Assembly (NCBI GenBank): GCA_900155415.1
Contig: LT700187.1
Span: 2,356,001 to 2,420,000 of the forward strand
DNA length: 64,000 nt
Direction: 5' to 3'
DNA from: Christensenella massiliensis
GTDB lineage: Bacteria > Bacillota > Clostridia > Christensenellales > Christensenellaceae
In this document: in pieces, positions 29,824 through 41,500 of the stretch
How the letters are laid out: each line of letters starts with the position of its first letter
Numbering within the stretch: position 1 is the stretch's first letter
Made by a program: the position numbers and the translations under genes
Notes under the pieces: generated by a model
Told to the model about the DNA's origin: nothing
The model's input: only the letters and a program-made list of their open reading frames with translations
Database searches by the model: none

Positions 29824-30801
29824 CTATGATAGAAAATTCCTTTTGAATTCAGTGTACGTCATTTTCCAAATATCATTCTCCATAATCAGTTTAATGGGAA
29901 CATTTGCAACAGTCTGGGCATCTCCGTCGCGCAGCTTCAGCACATAGCTGGCCATCACGACCTCTGCAAGCCCATCCGCTCCCTCTATTTCATCCCCGAT
30001 TTTGAAATCTGAAATAACAAGCTTTGCGGCCGTGACCTCACTCCTGAATTCCTCCAGGGACGGCTTATCCTCGCCATATAAATTTTTATAAGATATGTAA
30101 TTGTATAGTGTATCCCACGATTTATTCTCTATGCAGCTCATGATCTCACGCAGGGTATTCGGGCCGCTCAAATTTAGCGCTCCATTGCGTTCCAGCGCTT
30201 CCGTTGTTCCGTCTGTGCCAAGTCCCGCTTCTGCAAGGGTCAGCGGACGTCCGTTTCCCGTTCCATCGTCATCGATATAAATTTGTACCCGCGAATAAGT
30301 TCCCTGTTCGATCAAAGTATTGACGATAGAATAGACTGCAAGCATCTTTCTCGTTTCTTCATAGGTCTCGTTTTCCTGACTGTCTGCCAATGTCTCCTCC
30401 GGAGGCGACAAAAATTCCTTGCTCAATGTTACAAATAGATTAGTTCCTTCCGAACGCACACTCACTACTTTTGTCTCCGGATTGATGATTTGAGTAAAAT
30501 CTGCCCGGGCTGCGGATGGTCCTTTAATCAGTTCCGTAATGATAGACGTCTGTATATTTTCGTTAATGGGAACGGAAAAAACGCGCACCTCTCCAATCAA
30601 AAGCGGTTCGTGCATATAACCAAAATACAGCCGGGCCGTCTCCTTATCCTTGCTTACTGCCTCCGGCAGCGGATTGATTTGGATCGACACTTCCTCGGAA
30701 GACGATGCAGCATCCTCTTCCGGTTCTTTAACACACGCCGCAAGACCGCATAACAACAAGCCGCATAATAGTATGCACACTATTTTTTTCCATTGCCTCA
30801 T
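29824..30801 (-). CDS. GerMN-domain lipoprotein
   Basis: 325 residues with signal peptide and lipobox LAAC (cysteine 23), an acidic serine-rich linker, one GerMN domain (about 55-185, with LYFGYMHE, IKGPS and VQIYIDDDG) and a C-terminal domain of unknown type (about 215-325). Its start overlaps the stop of the sensor kinase (ATGA), so kinase and lipoprotein are made together. This recalls the MtrB-LpqB pair. Confidence 0.85.
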   Translation of the reverse strand: MRQWKKIVCILLCGLLLCGLAACVKEPEEDAASSSEEVSIQINPLPEAVSKDKETARLYFGYMHEPLLIGEVRVFSVPINENIQTSIITELIKGPSAARADFTQIINPETKVVSVRSEGTNLFVTLSKEFLSPPEETLADSQENETYEETRKMLAVYSIVNTLIEQGTYSRVQIYIDDDGTGNGRPLTLAEAGLGTDGTTEALERNGALNLSGPNTLREIMSCIENKSWDTLYNYISYKNLYGEDKPSLEEFRSEVTAAKLVISDFKIGDEIEGADGLAEVVMASYVLKLRDGDAQTVANVPIKLIMENDIWKMTYTEFKRNFLS

Positions 30802-32240
30802 TCTATATCCTCCGTATCCTGTACAAGCGGGAGCACCAATGTGAAAACAGAGCCCTTTCCTTCTTCACTCTCCACGTCAACGCGGCCGCCGTGCATCAGG
30901 GCGATCCTTCTCACGATATGCAGGCCGAGGCCCGTTCCACCCGTCTCGCGCGAACGCGCTTTATCTACCCGATAGAACCGTTCGAATATATGTCCCAGAT
31001 GCTCCTCGCTCATTCCGATACCATCATCCTCCACGCGTATCGCTCCTTCGCCTGCATGATGCTTTGTTGTTACTGTCACATGGCCGCCGTCTCCCGTATA
31101 TTTGATTGCGTTTTCAATCAGATTATTGATTGCCTGCCGCAGCTTAAGCGGATCGCACTCCAATTCAAAGTTATCACTCATATCAGTTTTTATGCGGATA
31201 TTCCGTTCCTTTGCAATAGGCTCGAGCGCAGTTATGCATTTACGGATGATGCTGGATATACGTACCCGTTCTAAATTGATCGTTACAATATCGCTATCCA
31301 TCTTTGAGAGCAGAAGAAGATCCGTGATCAAGCTGTTCATCCGGTCTATTTCACCATTGATATCGCCCAGAAATTCCTTATATACTTCTTCCGGCACATT
31401 ATCCTGATACAGCATAGACTCTACCAGTATTTTCATGGAAGCGAGCGGTGTTTTCAGCTCGTGCGATGCGTCTGAGACGAACTCGCTTCTCTGTTGGTCC
31501 ATATTCTGTATTCGTCCGCACATCATGTCAAAAGTCTGCGCAAGCTCGGCTACCTCTCCCTTCCCTTTGATATTGGCCCGTTGTGAAAGGTCTCCATTCG
31601 ATATCTTGATTGCAACATCGGTCAATTTTTTGATTGGCTTTGTAATTTGATTCGTTGTAAAAAGACTAATAACAATTATGATCCCGCAGGCAAACAGAAA
31701 AATCGTGAGCGTTCTTGCCTGAAGCATTGCAGTAGCATCTACCACATCCTGTATGCTCGACGAGTAGAGCACCGCACCAATGATTTCACCGTTATGGATA
31801 ATAGACGACGTGCAATAGACCGCCCAGAATCCTCCATTTTCATCGTTAATCAGATGAAATCCATAAGAAGATGAGTTCTGTCCATATAAAATGTCGTTGA
31901 CTTCCCGATCAGATAGTTTTACGCCATTCATGTCCGAAAAGCTATCCACAACGACGATGCCCGAGCGGTTGAGCACAAGAAAACGGCCGCCGGAATCGTT
32001 TCCGTTTTTCACCGCGATATTATACATGCTTCCCGCGTCATAATCTGACAGATAGGACGCCATTTGCACCGCGGTATTGTTAGTGACGTTCATGACTGAT
32101 TTTATTCTTTGGTCCACCAAGTAATCTTCTACCAGAGAAGATATGGCAACGGATACTACGCCGAAAACAATCCCCACGAGGACCAGATAAATAACGGCAA
32201 ATTGCCATCTGATCGAATATAGCAGCTTATTTGTGCGCAA
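30798..32240 (-). CDS. sensor histidine kinase
   Basis: 480 residues: membrane helix (about 13-33), extracellular sensor region (about 34-175), second helix (about 178-198), HAMP, HisKA with SDASHELKTPLASMK near residue 250, and HATPase with NLIENAIKYT, VEDDGIGM and GTGLGLHIVRR. The start is TTG at 32240 with GGAGG upstream. It has its own strong promoter. No response regulator adjoins it. The nearest, at 43 kb, is separated only by the adhesin gene and also lacks a partner, so I infer they are cognate. Confidence 0.93.
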   Translation of the reverse strand: MRTNKLLYSIRWQFAVIYLVLVGIVFGVVSVAISSLVEDYLVDQRIKSVMNVTNNTAVQMASYLSDYDAGSMYNIAVKNGNDSGGRFLVLNRSGIVVVDSFSDMNGVKLSDREVNDILYGQNSSSYGFHLINDENGGFWAVYCTSSIIHNGEIIGAVLYSSSIQDVVDATAMLQARTLTIFLFACGIIIVISLFTTNQITKPIKKLTDVAIKISNGDLSQRANIKGKGEVAELAQTFDMMCGRIQNMDQQRSEFVSDASHELKTPLASMKILVESMLYQDNVPEEVYKEFLGDINGEIDRMNSLITDLLLLSKMDSDIVTINLERVRISSIIRKCITALEPIAKERNIRIKTDMSDNFELECDPLKLRQAINNLIENAIKYTGDGGHVTVTTKHHAGEGAIRVEDDGIGMSEEHLGHIFERFYRVDKARSRETGGTGLGLHIVRRIALMHGGRVDVESEEGKGSVFTLVLPLVQDTEDIE

Positions 32241-32400
32241 AAAAGCTGTTCCTCCACTTCCATACGATTTGTCGGGACTGCCGCTGCTTCAAAATACTTT
32301 TTTCGGATATTTTTCCGCTTATGAAGCTATGCCCCGCCGGTATATGCGCATCAAGCTCTTGCTTTTCAGTGTCGGCCTATACCTGTTTTCTTTTACAGAT

Positions 32401-32429
32401 AGTATACGCCGCCCTTCTAAAAAACTCAA
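32401..32429 (-). promoter_or_regulatory. putative promoter of the kinase-GerMN operon
   Basis: Minus strand: TTGAGT, exactly 17 bases, TATACT, giving a 5' leader of about 155 bases before the TTG start. It lies just downstream of the adhesin terminator. Confidence 0.65.
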
Positions 32430-32486
32430 GTTTATCGTCGCCGCCTCTTTCTCTGCTTTCCCGAGCTTTATGTGTCCGGCGCATGA

Positions 32487-32520
32487 AAACGGCAAAACCA
32501 TTTATATGGTTTTGCCGTTT
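32487..32520 (-). terminator. terminator of the giant adhesin gene
   Basis: A perfect 14-bp stem (AAACGGCAAAACCA with TGGTTTTGCCGTTT) and a 6-base loop, 18 bases beyond the stop codon. Confidence 0.88.
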
Positions 32521-32538
32521 CTTCTCTTCATTCCTATT

Positions 32539-35500
32539 TTATTTCGTATGTCTTCTTTTCTGCTTCACGAATATGCATACCGTCAGTACAGGCAGGGCGG
32601 TAAGAAGCAATATCATATAGCAGAACATTTCGTTTGTTTCACCTGTTTTAGGATTTTCTCCATCTTCTGTCTGTTCTGCCGGAGGCGTACGGTAATTTTC
32701 AAAAATAGCTTTTACGGTATCTCCGGGCATAATCGTTCCTTCATTCCCTTGCGCCGTCACCCGATAGTCTTCTGCTTCATCTTCTATCACCGTATAGCCC
32801 GTACCCGCCGGTAAGCCTAATGCAGTTACCGTTTCTCCGTGCTTTAGTGTGAGCCTCGCGGTTCCGGACTGAAATACCATATCGCCATATATTCCGTCGA
32901 TAGACACATCGTCTGTCCGAACAGTAAAGTGAAAGTCTCTGTCTTGCTCTCCTCCGTTTCCCGTCACAGATTTAGAGACGCTGAGATTCCCTTTCTGTAC
33001 GTTCTCAACGGTAAATCCATGATAGTAAGCGTCATAACCATCCGGTACGTCTGCTTCTGCTATTGTATAAACGATCTCGACGCCGTTCTCATCATATTGA
33101 GGCAGACCTGTGAATGAATATTCCCAGCTGTCACCCATATTTTTCTGTCGTACCCCCTCTTTTCCGATGCCGATTTCTGCACTCGCTGCCTCTGTACCGT
33201 TCGCATAGAGGATAATGCGAATCGTTTCCGGCCGTGTTCCAAACGCATTTCCGTTATCGTTCCATATCTTAACGACCGGAATATCGATAACTTTGGACAA
33301 TATATTTGTGAAGTTCTGTCCGTCCTGTTCCCCTACATATCCTTCCGGTACGGCCTCCTCCACATGATAGGTATATGGATTCCCTGCATCGTCGGTCATC
33401 GGGAGTCCCGTATAGCGGTAGAGCCATGTATCGCCCCTTTTATCCCATATAGGCTCCTCATCTACTTTTTCGTCCTCGCCGCCGCTTATGCTGCGGTATA
33501 AGGTAAGCGTAAGCTCTTCCGGCCGTGTTCCATAAGCGTTGCTGTTGTCTTTCCACCTTTTCACGCCGGAAACCTCAGTCGCTGCGATGTTTGCGATGGA
33601 CGTTCCATGATCGTCTGTCGTGGAATGAACGATATATTCCGTCTCCTCTATCGGCTTTTCCCCTACTGCAAGCTCCTGAGCGAAATATAAATGACGATTT
33701 CCTTCTTCATCAAACCGCGGAAGCTCCCTAAATACGTCCTGCCACTGGTTATCCTCATGCAGCTTCAACGTCATATGGGCTCCCTGCTCGTCACAGACCT
33801 TTTCCGCCTCTTCCGCTTCATTCGTCTTACGGTAAAGCCCAACTGCGATCTCGCCCTGTTCATCTTCCGGTACTCCTCCCCAGACTTTCAGTACCGGCAA
33901 CTCAACCTGTAATGTGTTGATTATTGTAAATCCGTCTGTTTCAGACCGGTATTCCGGCGGAATATCAAACTCTTTCACCGTATAGGTGATCCGTTTTCCG
34001 CTCGCATCATATTCCGGCAGGCCTGTAAATGTGTAGCTCCATATGTCGCCCTGGCCTGTGAGCGCTTTCCAGAACTCCTGTATGATATTTCCGGCTGTGA
34101 CCGTTTCCCTCCGCACTTCAACGCCGTCCGCGTAAAGTGCTACTGTTATAGAATCCGGACGCAGGCCGTCTGCGTTCCCTCCGTCCTTCCATACCTTAGT
34201 GACAGGAATATCTATCTCATCTTCCAACGTGTTGGTCAGGGCAAAGTCCTCCTGCTTTCCGGCATATTCGCCGGGCACAGCTTCTTCCACACGGTATGCA
34301 TATGTATTCCCGGCATGGTCCGTTACCGGAAGCCCGGTATAGCTGTACTTCCATATATCTCCGTTCTTTTCCCACACAGGCTCTGCATCTACCGTTTCCT
34401 CTGTGCCGCCGCTTATACTGCGGTACAAAGTAAGCGTAAGTTCCTCCGGCCGTGTTCCATAGGCGTTTTGATCGTCCCGCCATGTCTTTGTGCTCGATAT
34501 ATCTCTCTTTCCAATATTTGCAATAACAGTCTTGCTTTCCGTATCCTCATGATAAATAAAGAATCCTGCATCTTTCGCCGGCTTTCCGCCTATGGTAAGC
34601 TCACGCGCAAAATATGTATATGCGGCTCCGCTTTCGCTATATCTGGGTAATCCCTCAAAGCTTGCTTTCCAGCTTCCCACCGCCGTAAGCGTTCGTTTCA
34701 GCTGCGTCCCGTTTTCATCTTCTACGGGAACTGCCTCTTCTTTATCTCCGGTCGTTCTCCATAGGCCTACCACTACATTCCCTTGCTGTACCGCCGATAC
34801 ACCGTACCATTTTTTCTCCACGCCAAAGGACGTTTCCGCTACATTCGTATAATGATATTCAATAGCTCCGTCCTCTCTCGTTTGGACCGTTCCGCTTTCC
34901 TGCACATAGCCGGAGGGCAAAGTCTCCACTACTCTATATTGCGTCTTGCCGTCCTGTGTCAAAGCGCTTCCGCGTATGACTTCCGGCACTCCATTCCATA
35001 CGCCTTTCCAGCTCTCGTATTCATAGTATACCTTTCCGGGTGTATCTGCCGTTCCGTCCAAAACCACAAGCGCCCGGTTCTCAAAGGACCTCCAGCGCCC
35101 ATCCGCGCCTTTGTATTGAAGCTCCATAGTGACCGGAGCCGGAGTGGTAGAGGGGTTCCATACTTTGGAGACGTAAACCGCCGTTTGGTTCAGGGTGTTT
35201 TGAGCCGTCGTTCCGTTTGGATAGGTTGTCGTGTAGGCGTCATAATAGAGCGCGCCGTCCCCGATGATGTCTTCATTGGACACTTGTCCTGCAGACACCG
35301 TATATCCCGGCTGCAGCTCTCGTGCGCGATAGAGATAAGCGGCCCCGCCTGCCTCCGCTGTTTTGGGCAGTCCGGAAGCAATAGCCTGCGCCGAAGCTTC
35401 CTGATTGGTCCCATACACGGTAACGACCAGATCCTCGCGCGTTCCGTCCGCGCCATACACGGCTACATTTTCCCATGTCTGCCCTTCATTTGCAGACCGT

Positions 35501-38500
35501 TGTATGATAAAGCTTACCTCCCAGTCATATTTCTTCCGTTCTGTTTCAGGCCGTGTGGCATAGATGTTGTCATTATCTCCGCTCCATATTTTCTTTGCCA
35601 CAAGCTCCGTCGTTTCCATTCGGTTGTATATATTGCGGGTCGTATTAAGGTTTGATTCCGCCCATTCTCCCTGCGGGTCCTTATACGCAGGCGAAAACAG
35701 CCCGGCTGTAAATTCATAGGTATAACCCGTTTCATTGACATCATGAACGGTGACCGTCTGCGTTGTGCTCCCATAGGAAATCTCGGTTTCAATTATCCGA
35801 TAAGCAAGACGTATCGTTTCATCGCTCGCACCGTTTTCCCGGATAAGGTATGGAAGCCCGCTGAACCGTCCTTCGGCTCCCCATACCGTACTATCATTGA
35901 TCCGACCTGTCTTTTTCTGCTCAAATGCATAATCGGCGAATATCGCGCGATAGACCGCATCGTCTAAATGATTACTGAAATACTCCTCCGCGTCCTGCCA
36001 TGCTCCGGTGTTCCCGTCTGTCCGTTCCGCTACCTGCAGCTTAAAAGAAACGGTAAGCTCGATGCCAAGATAGTCTTCCGTAATAACGGCTCCATCCGCA
36101 TCGATCCATGTTTTGCTGTACGGCACCGACGTGGCGATCGTATTCCGCAAATCGTACATTGTGATTTCCGTCTCCTGCTGGCTTTGCTCTGTCACGCGGC
36201 CGTTTGCAGGAGAAACTGTATAGACGTTTTCACTTCCCTGATGAGCCGTTTCCGTCACAACATATTCCCACGGCATTCCATTAGGCGCGTAGCGCTCCAA
36301 TTCACCTGTTCCGGCTTTTCCGCTGATCGCATAGGTCCACTTATTCCCGTCACTTCCTTTATCCCAAACGATCTCATACTGTTCTTCCGGGAGAACCAAC
36401 TCTCCAATCCCATTTCCCTGTCCGGGCTGTTGATTTGCATAGCGCGATACTGTGATATTGATTTCTTCCGGCCGAAGCTGAAATGCATTGCCGAAGTCGT
36501 CCCATACTTTCGTTCCGGTCAGGGTCACGGTCTCCCGCCCGTCCTTTACAGGGGCGTTGATGAATGTTGCTGCAACCGCAACATTCTCGGCTGTTTCCCC
36601 TCTTCCCCCATCTTGGTTCATCGTTAACGCAAGGGCAGAAACCGATTCTCTTTTGTTTTCATCTTTTTTGACAGTCTGCGCCTCGTCTGCCGTTATGCTC
36701 CCGGATACCGCCCATGTTTCATAGTCTCCCAGATAGGTCTTTATTTCCGTTACCGCATAGGAATATTGCGAGCCGTTTGGCGCGTAGATATCCAGCCCTT
36801 CAAAGGTAAACTCTTTTTCCACCGTAATATTCCGGGATGCCTCGTATACCTCCCGCATTTCTTCAGACGACCAAATTTGCCTCTCTACGACTTCCGGTAC
36901 AGATTCCCCCTTTGGATTTCCGTTCGCATCGTATACCGTATAGGTCCTTGAAAGCTCAAAACGGACAGCCGGATATGCCTCCGGTTTTCCATCGGCTCCA
37001 ACGGGGAGCTCCATGAGCTTTTTTACCTTCAGCGCGCCTTGAATACTGTCGTAAAAATTCGTAACAATATAATTGTTAATGGTAGGCGTGCCAAACACAA
37101 GCGTGCTGTCCGGTGCGCTGCCGTTCGGCCATGTCACGGAGGTTTCCCTTAGAATATAGGTATACAGTCTTCCGTCCTCCGTATATTTAGGCAATCTTTG
37201 TGCATCACTGCTTTCTCCGCTGACAACGATTTTGCCGTCCGGATCTGTGCTCATACTATTTTTTCCCATATATTCCATTTGGAATATATAGCTTCCGTTA
37301 TTATAGAAAGACGCCCAGTCTGTTATTGTCAGAGTTGCGATCCCCTCCGTTTTTTGTATTGCGCCGTTGCGGTCTGTATATTGACGGTCAAGCGAGAAAG
37401 TGACCGCCGGAAGATCTTCTGCCGGGAACCCTGCCGAAAGGTTATTCCAGCGTTTTTGTCCTTGTACCGTAACAGGGGCCGCGATCGTATTGGTAAAGGT
37501 TCCTTCTTCTATCAGCGCATAATACGGCTCCTCGCTTCCAATCAAGCTACCTATGTTCTGTACATATTCCTCCCCCTGATATTCCGCTTCAACGTCATAT
37601 TCCGTTCCGATCCGTATGGTTGCCAGTCCTTCGTCTCCGTTCGGGATAGAATATCCCACCGGAAGGTAATCAAAATCCTGCGAATTGACGGCCGTATGCT
37701 CGGAAGCATAGTACATGATCTCATATCCCAAAGCGTCATATTTGGGCAGCCTCGTTATTTCCGCATGCCAATGATTTTGTTTGTCATATAAGCCGTCCGG
37801 ATCCGAACCGGGGTCTAACGACGAGTAGGTCCATTTATAATTTGCGCGATACAGAACGGTTTCCAGCTTATCGGCCGATATATGGCTCGTCTGATAAATA
37901 TCAAGATAGATATCCGGGCGATAATTGGATTGATAATTATAATCATCCTCCCATTGTTTGTGCCACAATACATCTTTAGTACCCTGCAAACGGTTCGTTA
38001 CCGCAATTGTCTGACTGTCCGCTGCATGAAGCTCGCCGACGGTATATTCCGTCTGCTTATAGCTGGTCTCATATTCCGTAAGCAGCGAATACAGCGCAGG
38101 ATACTTCTTCTGTATTCGCTCCATACTTATGGCGTTTCCGCTCTCATCTACCCAGATCTCATGCACATCATACTGCACGACAGATCCGTTTCTGTCATAT
38201 TTGGGAAGATTGAAAAAGGTATATTCGGATTCCGGCACGCTAATATCGAGCCTCTGTACAGAGGATTCAGGCTGTCCTGCGCTGTTTTTAACAGCTACCA
38301 TATCGTCCTGATTTCCAACCGTGACCGCATCTGTCGAATCCAAACCATTTCGGGTGATCCTATAATAGCTTTGAGCAGTTCCCTCTGCAAAATCCAAACG
38401 GAGAGCAGGAAAGAGCGCCACGCCCTCCTCGGCAAAGAGCCGCTCAAGCTCATTCTGTATTTTCTGACGGTTCTCACCTGCGCCGTCCACCCAATTCTTC

Positions 38501-41500
38501 GTCACAGTCAGATCGATGTTCCCTAACCGGCGGTTGATTACCGTATAGCAAAGCTCTCCCGCAATTTTTTCGCGGCTGTACGTCGCATCATACCTGTGGT
38601 ATTGCGTTTCATACTGGATTGCTGTATAGTCATCATTATTTCCTCTATATTCAACAGGCGCCTGCGGCTCACTATAGTTGGGTTCCGCTTCTCCGTTTAA
38701 ATAATAAGTCGTAAACGGAACGGGGGTATCTCCTACCGCCGTTTCAAGGATATAAACCTCTTCCGGCTGCAACCTTCCGATACCCGCGATCTTATACCAC
38801 ACCCCGTTTCCAAGGGTGACCTCCGTTATCTTTTGATTGCTTTGATATCCGTATTTATCGACTCGGCTGTATACTGCTACCGTTACGGGCAAACGGTGTG
38901 CATTATCGCTGTCATCTGTCCAAATCTTGCGCACCATAATATAATTTCCTACACCCGGCGCGTTATATACAGTGGTTTGATAGCCTTCTTCATTTCGCTG
39001 CGTTTCATAATTCGGAATATAGGTACCTCTTGTTCCAGCCTCCAGCAGGATATATTCATATTGCCGCCCCTCTGCGTCATATTCAGCCAAGGCGGTCACT
39101 TCGGATATCCACGGTTCTGTTTCCTGCGCGTATATCCCCAGTTCTTCATTGACAAGCACCGGAGTTTCATCCGCCGTTCCGTCCATGGTAAATAGAGCGA
39201 CCGGATCGCCTATCTGTTCTCCGCCGATGCTTCTGTAAATATGGAATGTTGCGCTCTCGCCCGCAGGGGCTTCTGTTGGTTCGCCCTCGCCGTTCATCCA
39301 TATTTTGGTCGTTTCATAATCGATCGTATTGGCGATAGAATTGGTGACCAGCGTGCTCCCATCAGTCTGCACTACTGAGGAGGAACGATAATCGATTTGT
39401 CGCCCGTCCTGTTGCAACGTAAAAACGCCGCCGGTTTCATCAGGTACTAACAAATTATCCGTGCTTCCCTCTCCCTGATAGACTGCTGTTTCTATCCAAC
39501 GATATTCCAATTTTCTTCCCAGCGCATCATATTCCGGCATCGACTGCTGCATCGTGACCGTTAAGTTCTCTGCAAAAAATCCATCTATTTCCTGACTGGC
39601 AGACGTCGTTTTCCACTCCCCTGTGCTTCCTGCAATACGGGATTCCAAAGTCAGCTGTATCCTCACATCCTCAAATCCGGATTGAAAGGCGGCTGCCTTC
39701 CACGTTTTGGATACCGGTACAGATATCGTTCCTACGATTCTGTTGGAAAGCGTTCCGCCATCGTACAAAAAGGTATTGCCGGATGGTCTCTCGCCTGCTT
39801 CGACGATCTCACCGTTCTGGTCAATATGGTCTCCTATGCTCCCATCCTCCGCTACAGTTCCAAATACTTGTTCATAGGAATTAGCCGCAGCTCCTTCAGC
39901 CGTTTTAGAGTCCAGATATTCCCGGATCACATAAATATATTCGAAGCCCTCCGAATCATATTTTTCAAGATCGTCGAATGAGATCAGTTGGCTGTCCTCT
40001 CCCGTATTAAGGGTAATCGTTTTAATCGTGCCGTCAGTATTCCGTATCGGTGCAGCGGTTGTATAGCTTTTTCCACGGCGGTAGCGCCAGAGCTGGAATT
40101 CTCCCGTGGGGCGCTGCGCGATGAACTCTCCGCCCTCGTCTAACCATATTTTATATGCATCATAATCTGTTTTTCCGGTCAAAGTAAGATAGATTCTTCC
40201 TCCGTTATGCGCCTTATCTGTAACTGAGCCAAAATTCGGTGCGGCGGAGTTATCATAGGCAACTGCGAAATAATCTTCCTGCGGAAGTACCGGGAGCGTG
40301 ATCCCTCCTGCGTCCGAATCATTTTTTTCCATGGTGCAGAAGATGGAGGAGCCATCCAGATTGTATTTCCAGATATTTTGAATGATCAAGGTTCCTGATG
40401 TAGGATTATTCGGATCGGCAGACGGATCGACCGTAAACACAACGCTTTCCGCAGGCAGTTTGCTCAGCTGATATTCCTGTTTCTCTCTGTTTGTCTCTAC
40501 AACAAGCTTAAAATAATCCTTGATTGCATTGGTAATTCCCGGCGCACTCCCAAGCGTTCCCCACCTGATACGAAAATCGGATTTAAACTCCGACGTCAAT
40601 ACATAATACCATCCTATTCCCGTTACGGAAGCGGACGGATTTTCTCCTATATTTTCGTCTGTGATCTCAACCGTGCTGTATCCATTTACATCTTGCGGTT
40701 CAATTTTCCAAACAACTTTATGTGCCGCTTCATCTCCATAGCTGTCGATATACGTGATCTGCGACGGCAAGGTATTCCTGCCGATGGATAACATATAATT
40801 TCCCGCTCCACGCTGAGTATCAATATCTATCTGCGGAAATTCCTCCATGCCGAGCGTTTCCATATTACTTTCCGTCAATTCTTCAAACGTATTTCCATCT
40901 ATGGAAAAATTTAATTTCGGGCGTGGATACTCCTCTCCGCCGGGCCGGAGCTTTTCTTCATTATTATGGTCTATCCAAAAAATATTTTGACTGTAAGCGT
41001 CACGATAGGCATCGATGCGCACCTGTTCTTCGATTGCGGCAGGCACCGCTGCGACTGCGCCCATATCAGTAATATTTGATATCTTTTCCTGAAACTGCTC
41101 CCCCGGAAGCTCTGCAAGGATCGGCAGATATTCCTTTACACTCTCCGTCTTTTGGATGTTGTCCTGCCCTGTAAAGGTCGCCATACTGATCTCCAGAAGA
41201 ACTACCGCATCATCGCTTAATTGCATATCTTCAGTGCAGGAAAAGGCCGCCCCTGAAAATATGAATTCATATTGGAGGTCAGAGATTTCCTGCACAGCCG
41301 GACAGTCTATCGCAAAACTAAGATGCTGGTCGCCGGCACGGTCTTTTATTTGAATTTCCGCATCTTTCCCGAGCCCCTCTATACGCAAAACAGACGCCTT
41401 ATCCGCCATGATTTGGTTGTCCAGCACAAAAAATTCTCCGGACAGATGCATCCCCTCCGGGAGCATTAAATTCGCTTCAATATAATTCCGGACTTTTGTG

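Noticed and set aside
32233-32814. Plus-strand frame spanning the adhesin terminator and the kinase leader
   Set aside because: It runs through a clear terminator and the end of the adhesin gene and has no ribosome site.
32977-34830. CRISPR or tandem DNA repeat array
   Set aside because: The repeats are long, in frame and protein-coding (Cna-B domains).
34783-35655. 290-codon plus-strand frame inside the adhesin gene
   Set aside because: Antisense shadow of Cna-B coding sequence, cysteine/arginine-rich composition and no ribosome site.
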